A stretch of DNA of 64,000 nt from positions 37,266-101,265 of the forward strand of contig JAKFYB010000001.1 in assembly GCA_021731085.1 (NCBI GenBank). The letters run 5' to 3'. Source of the stretch: Dehalococcoidia bacterium (GTDB lineage: Bacteria > Chloroflexota > Dehalococcoidia > DSTF01 > JACRBR01). Of the stretch, positions 60,744 through 64,000 are shown one piece after another. Made by a program: the position numbers and the translations under genes. Below the pieces are notes generated by a model. It was not told the DNA's origin. It searched no databases and worked only from the letters and a program-made list of their open reading frames with translations. Each line of letters starts with the position of its first letter. Within the stretch, counting starts at the first letter, position 1.

Positions 60744-62027
60744 TTACTCATGACGCAAGGCTTCGATCGGATCGAGGCGTGACGCGCGCCAGGCCGGATA
60801 GACGCCGGCGATGATACCCGTGATCGCCGAAACTGCGAGCCCGAGCATGACCCACTGAGGTGTGATCGCGTACTTCGTATCGGCGCCGCCGATCTCGAAC
60901 TTCGTTGCGATTTCCGTCGCTCCGTACGCCACCAATACGCCGAGCACACCGCCAATAAACGTCACGACGAGCGCCTCGAGCAGGAATTGGAGCATGATAT
61001 CGCTGCGGCGAGCGCCGACGGCCTTCCGGATGCCGATCTCACGCGTACGCTCTGTCACGGAAACAAGCATGATATTCATGATGCCGATACCGCCGACAAG
61101 CAGCGCGATCAATGCGATCGACGCGATCAGGATCTGGAACGACTCTTCGACGGCGGTTGCCGTGGACAGCACTTCGCTCTGGGAATAGATCTTGAAGTCG
61201 TCTTCTTCACCTTCAGGGAGTTCACGCGCGCGCCGGAGAATGGCCGCGACATCGACGCGCACAGCGTCCTCGTCGCACTGTTCCGCGACGGCGATGTTGA
61301 TCTGACCAATGTTTGAGTATCCACGAGAGTTGCGGAAGTTGGCGGGCGCGCGCGCCTGGAGCGAGGGCAGCGGCGTGAAGACCTGGTTGTCCTCATCAAC
61401 GTTCCCGCGCGACTCCATCACACCAATGACAGTGAAACTCGGCCTGATGCCGAAGTTCGCGACGCCGGCGAAGACGATAATGTTTTCCCCGATAGGGTCT
61501 TTGGAGCCGAAGAGTTCCTCTGCTACGGAACTGCCGAGCACGACGACGGGAGCCTTCTTGTCGACGTCGTCGTACGTGATGAAGCGGCCATCTGCGACAT
61601 AAAAGTTGCGCACCTGCTGATACGTCGGCTCCGTGCCGACGAGGAGCGTGTCGAAGTTTGTCCCTCGGTAGATGGCCCTCGCCTTGATGAAATCTTCGGG
61701 AGCGCCGATTGTCGCCTGGGCGGCAATTGCGTCAATGCACGCCAGTTCAGCATCCACGACTTTCTGCGAGTCTTCGAAGAAGAGGCTTGGTCCGAGACCG
61801 GGAATCGCCGCCGTGTTTGCGTCCGGGGAGTAGGGCCGCACAAACATCAGGTTGCTGCCGAGGCCCGCGATCCGATCCGTAACGCCCTGCTTTGCGCCTT
61901 CGCCTGCCGCAGTGCCCGTGATGACGGCAGCGATGCCGATGATGATGCCGAGCATCGTAAGCAGGGTGCGGAGAATGTTACTTCGCATCGATGCGAGAGC
62001 TGTCAGGAAGACGTCGATCAGGCTCAT
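60744..62027 (-). CDS. MacB-type ABC transporter permease
   Basis: 427 residues. N-terminal helix block [20 protein letters not shown] then [18 protein letters not shown] is the MacB core signature, followed by a periplasmic domain of about 220 residues (40-270) and three C-terminal helices with [20 protein letters not shown]. MacB/LolC-type permeases transmit force to a periplasmic partner instead of moving substrate through the membrane. Its start overlaps the ATPase stop (ATGA). Confidence 0.95.
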   Translation of the reverse strand: MSLIDVFLTALASMRSNILRTLLTMLGIIIGIAAVITGTAAGEGAKQGVTDRIAGLGSNLMFVRPYSPDANTAAIPGLGPSLFFEDSQKVVDAELACIDAIAAQATIGAPEDFIKARAIYRGTNFDTLLVGTEPTYQQVRNFYVADGRFITYDDVDKKAPVVVLGSSVAEELFGSKDPIGENIIVFAGVANFGIRPSFTVIGVMESRGNVDEDNQVFTPLPSLQARAPANFRNSRGYSNIGQINIAVAEQCDEDAVRVDVAAILRRARELPEGEEDDFKIYSQSEVLSTATAVEESFQILIASIALIALLVGGIGIMNIMLVSVTERTREIGIRKAVGARRSDIMLQFLLEALVVTFIGGVLGVLVAYGATEIATKFEIGGADTKYAITPQWVMLGLAVSAITGIIAGVYPAWRASRLDPIEALRHE

Positions 62028-62794
62028 TGCGGTTGCTCCGCTTCTTCGCTGTACATCATCGACTGCACGGCCGTGTCCACTGCCGTCGGTGGGCCGGCAT
62101 GCTGCTCGCGCTCATAGACCGGTACGTTCGGCGTGTCGCTGACGATGTCGCCGTCGCGGAGCGAAACGATGCGGCGTGTCCAGGCGGCTACGTCGGGTTC
62201 ATGTGTGACGAACGCGATCGTGATGCCGCGCTCCTCGTTGAGCTGGCGGAACAATTCCATCACGTCGTGGCTCGTCTTGCTGTCGAGCGCGCCGGTCGGT
62301 TCGTCGGCGAGAATGATCGTCGGCCTACCGACAATCGCCCGGGCGATCGCGACACGCTGCTGCTGACCACCAGAAAGCTGCGTTGGTTTGTGCGTCATGC
62401 GGCTGCCGAGGCCGACCATGCGGAGCGCTTGCTTGGCCAGTGCCTTGCGGTTGCCGACGCCGCGATACGCGAGCGGCAGTGCGACCTGATCGATCGCGCT
62501 GGTGCGCGGCAGCAGGTTGAACGACTGGAACACGAACCCGAGACGGCGGTTGCGCACCTTTGCCAGCGCCGCGTCGCCCATCTTGCTGACGTTGAGCCCA
62601 TCGAGGGAGTACGCGCCTGTGCTAGGGCGGTCGAGGCAACCGATGATGTTCATCAGCGTCGACTTGCCGGATCCTGAAGGGCCCATGATCGCGAGAAACT
62701 CGCCGTCGTTGATGTCGAGATCGACGCGACGCAAAGCGTGGACCTCTTCGGATCCCATCTTGTACGTCTTCGACACGCCGCGGAGCTTGATCAT
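62024..62794 (-). CDS. MacB/LolD-type ABC transporter ATPase
   Basis: 256 residues. Walker [21 protein letters not shown], signature [14 protein letters not shown], Walker [13 protein letters not shown] and H-loop [10 protein letters not shown] short tail beyond about 225 ([20 protein letters not shown]) extends the usual length. Energises the permease in the same operon. Starts two bases after the adaptor stop. Confidence 0.96.
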   Translation of the reverse strand: MIKLRGVSKTYKMGSEEVHALRRVDLDINDGEFLAIMGPSGSGKSTLMNIIGCLDRPSTGAYSLDGLNVSKMGDAALAKVRNRRLGFVFQSFNLLPRTSAIDQVALPLAYRGVGNRKALAKQALRMVGLGSRMTHKPTQLSGGQQQRVAIARAIVGRPTIILADEPTGALDSKTSHDVMELFRQLNEERGITIAFVTHEPDVAAWTRRIVSLRDGDIVSDTPNVPVYEREQHAGPPTAVDTAVQSMMYSEEAEQPQ

Positions 62795-62796
62795 CG

Positions 62797-64000
62797 CTAC
62801 CTGATCCCGCCCGGGAGCGTTGGTTCCGCTTCCGCTTCTTCTTCTTCAGCCCCGCTCGAAATGCTCACGACGAGGACGATGTCGCCCTCGTTGAGGCCCG
62901 TGAGGACTTCAACCTTGTCGGAATCGCTCGCCCCTGTGGTGACGACAACTTGCTCGACCGAGCCGTCAGCGTTCTTGCGGTCGACCACCTGCTCCGTTCC
63001 AGACGTGCGAATCGCGCGCGGTGGGATGGTGAGGACATCAGGCTTCGATGATGTGATGATCTGGCCACGCGCGTTCATGCCTGGCGCGGGCTTCGCAGCG
63101 TCGCCGAGAACAATCAGCGAGGCCTTCATTTCGTATGTCACCACGCCTTGTGTTGCCGTCGGGCTCAGGCCGATCTCTGTGATGGTGAAGGGGTAGATGG
63201 ATCCCGGGATGCCGTCAAAGAGCGCCCCGCCAGCCTGTCCGACCTTCACCGTTCGGTAGTCAGTCTCGCCAACCGACATCGTGAGCGTCAGGCGGTCGGG
63301 AGTGAGCAGGATGATCGCACCGCCTTCCTCCGCCACGCCGGCCGCACTGAAGAACTCGCCGGGCTTGATGTTCACGTCGCCGATCGTGCCCGCGAATGGC
63401 GCAACAATGCGCGAGTTCTTGAGGCGAATCTCCGCCGCCTCGACCTGAAGCCGCGCAGAAAGTACAGCTACCTGTGCTTGCTCGATCGCGTTGGAGTCGG
63501 CGCCTTCGAGTGCCTTGTCCCGCGCGGCCTGCGCTGCCGAGAGCGAGGCATCGGCGCTGATTACCGCTGCGGCGGCGCTCGACTTCTGCGCGTCGGTGCC
63601 GCCAGCCTGCGCGAACGCGAGTTGTTCGTTCGCAGCTGTGACTCCCGCCTGAGCGGCCTTCACAGCTGCGTCAGCCGCAGCGATGTCGCTGCTCGTCGGG
63701 CCATCCTCGGCGGCGCTGAGGCGCGCTTCGGCGGAATCGAGGGCGGCCTCGGCGGATTCGACCGATGCGTCGGTCGAGTCCTGGCTGTTCTCGGCGGTAA
63801 GGTAGGCGCCATTCGCGCCGAGAACGTCTGCGGCAGCGAGCGGGTTCGGGCCACTTAGCGCGGCATTGAGGATTGAAGCGTCGCCAGAGGAAATCGGCGC
63901 CGAGCGCGCGCCGCAGAATGACGGAGAAGGATCGACGTTGCAGTACACGGTCTCCTTTCCGTGGAGCGCGGCCTGGGCCGATGACACTCCATTTTCTGCG
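62797..64000 (-). CDS. HlyD/MacA-type periplasmic adaptor (partial, 5' end missing)
   Basis: The frame is open to the last base, so the N-terminus (signal or anchor helix) lies outside. The visible ~400 residues include a long Ala-rich coiled-coil hairpin ([37 protein letters not shown]), the lipoyl half [20 protein letters not shown] and a beta-barrel domain with [17 protein letters not shown]. It links the MacB-like pump to an outer component or envelope factor. Its C-terminus is Glu-rich ([17 protein letters not shown]). Confidence 0.9.
   Translation of the reverse strand, partial: AENGVSSAQAALHGKETVYCNVDPSPSFCGARSAPISSGDASILNAALSGPNPLAAADVLGANGAYLTAENSQDSTDASVESAEAALDSAEARLSAAEDGPTSSDIAAADAAVKAAQAGVTAANEQLAFAQAGGTDAQKSSAAAAVISADASLSAAQAARDKALEGADSNAIEQAQVAVLSARLQVEAAEIRLKNSRIVAPFAGTIGDVNIKPGEFFSAAGVAEEGGAIILLTPDRLTLTMSVGETDYRTVKVGQAGGALFDGIPGSIYPFTITEIGLSPTATQGVVTYEMKASLIVLGDAAKPAPGMNARGQIITSSKPDVLTIPPRAIRTSGTEQVVDRKNADGSVEQVVVTTGASDSDKVEVLTGLNEGDIVLVVSISSGAEEEEAEAEPTLPGGIR

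Overview
The window is GC-rich bacterial chromosome, tightly packed, with no rRNA, recognisable tRNA, insertion sequence, phage or CRISPR array. The gene mix suggests an environmental, probably aerobic Chloroflexota-like bacterium. It has a DnaD/DnaC-type primosome pair, an F420-type luciferase-like oxidoreductase, thiolase/DUF35 partners and several families of short interspersed hairpins. The phylum is an inference from gene content only; no marker gene was seen that settles it.

Layout. 1-7757 is a potassium-uptake locus: the end of a histidine kinase, KdpE, a lone receiver, three tiny membrane peptides, KdpF-A-B-C, a degenerate receiver and a KdpD that stops after its sensor and USP domains. 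7785-11837 holds an MFS exporter and a dikinase split into an ATP-binding half and a phosphohistidine half on opposite strands, resembling phenylphosphate synthase or PEP synthase; the gap between them carries four TTAA boxes exactly 10 bp apart. 11844-13664 has a phosphoesterase, a PLDc_N/SHOCT protein and a universal stress protein. 13956-19289 runs forward: DnaD-like, a double DnaC-like ATPase, patatin, nucleotidyltransferase-like, methyltransferase, a degenerate SDR and a small membrane peptide. 19293-32244 is mixed housekeeping (PurL, phosphodiesterase, DinB, RDD, a double nitrilase, M3 peptidase, PIG-L deacetylase, an Mre11-like phosphoesterase).

32296-43267 is a long reverse-strand run headed by an ArsR repressor with a clear promoter and palindromic operator. 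It contains DoxX, eight AHSA1/SRPBCC paralogues, an MMPL transporter, DUF1801, DUF1579, DUF1905/YdeI, a RibD-type reductase, a BNR propeller and a MoaD-like protein. Divergent from it, 43435-53631 is an acyl-CoA catabolic cluster: two DUF35 proteins, two thiolase-fold proteins without the usual nucleophilic Cys, an acyl-CoA ligase, an enoyl-CoA hydratase, an acyl-CoA dehydrogenase and a nitronate monooxygenase. Small unrelated genes, one resembling a MafI immunity protein, sit between them. A convergent LLM oxidoreductase follows. 55104-64000 holds a kelch lipoprotein, aconitase, a duplicated winged-helix regulator, a strong bidirectional terminator and a MacB-type ABC efflux operon cut by the window end.

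The most unusual signals are: degenerate heptanucleotide tandem repeats at three or four unrelated places, one of them inside purL in frame; a palindromic element read in frame inside the acyl-CoA ligase; the split dikinase with helically phased boxes; the dispersed Kdp sensor; the tandem DnaC ATPase; and the ArsR-controlled SRPBCC array.
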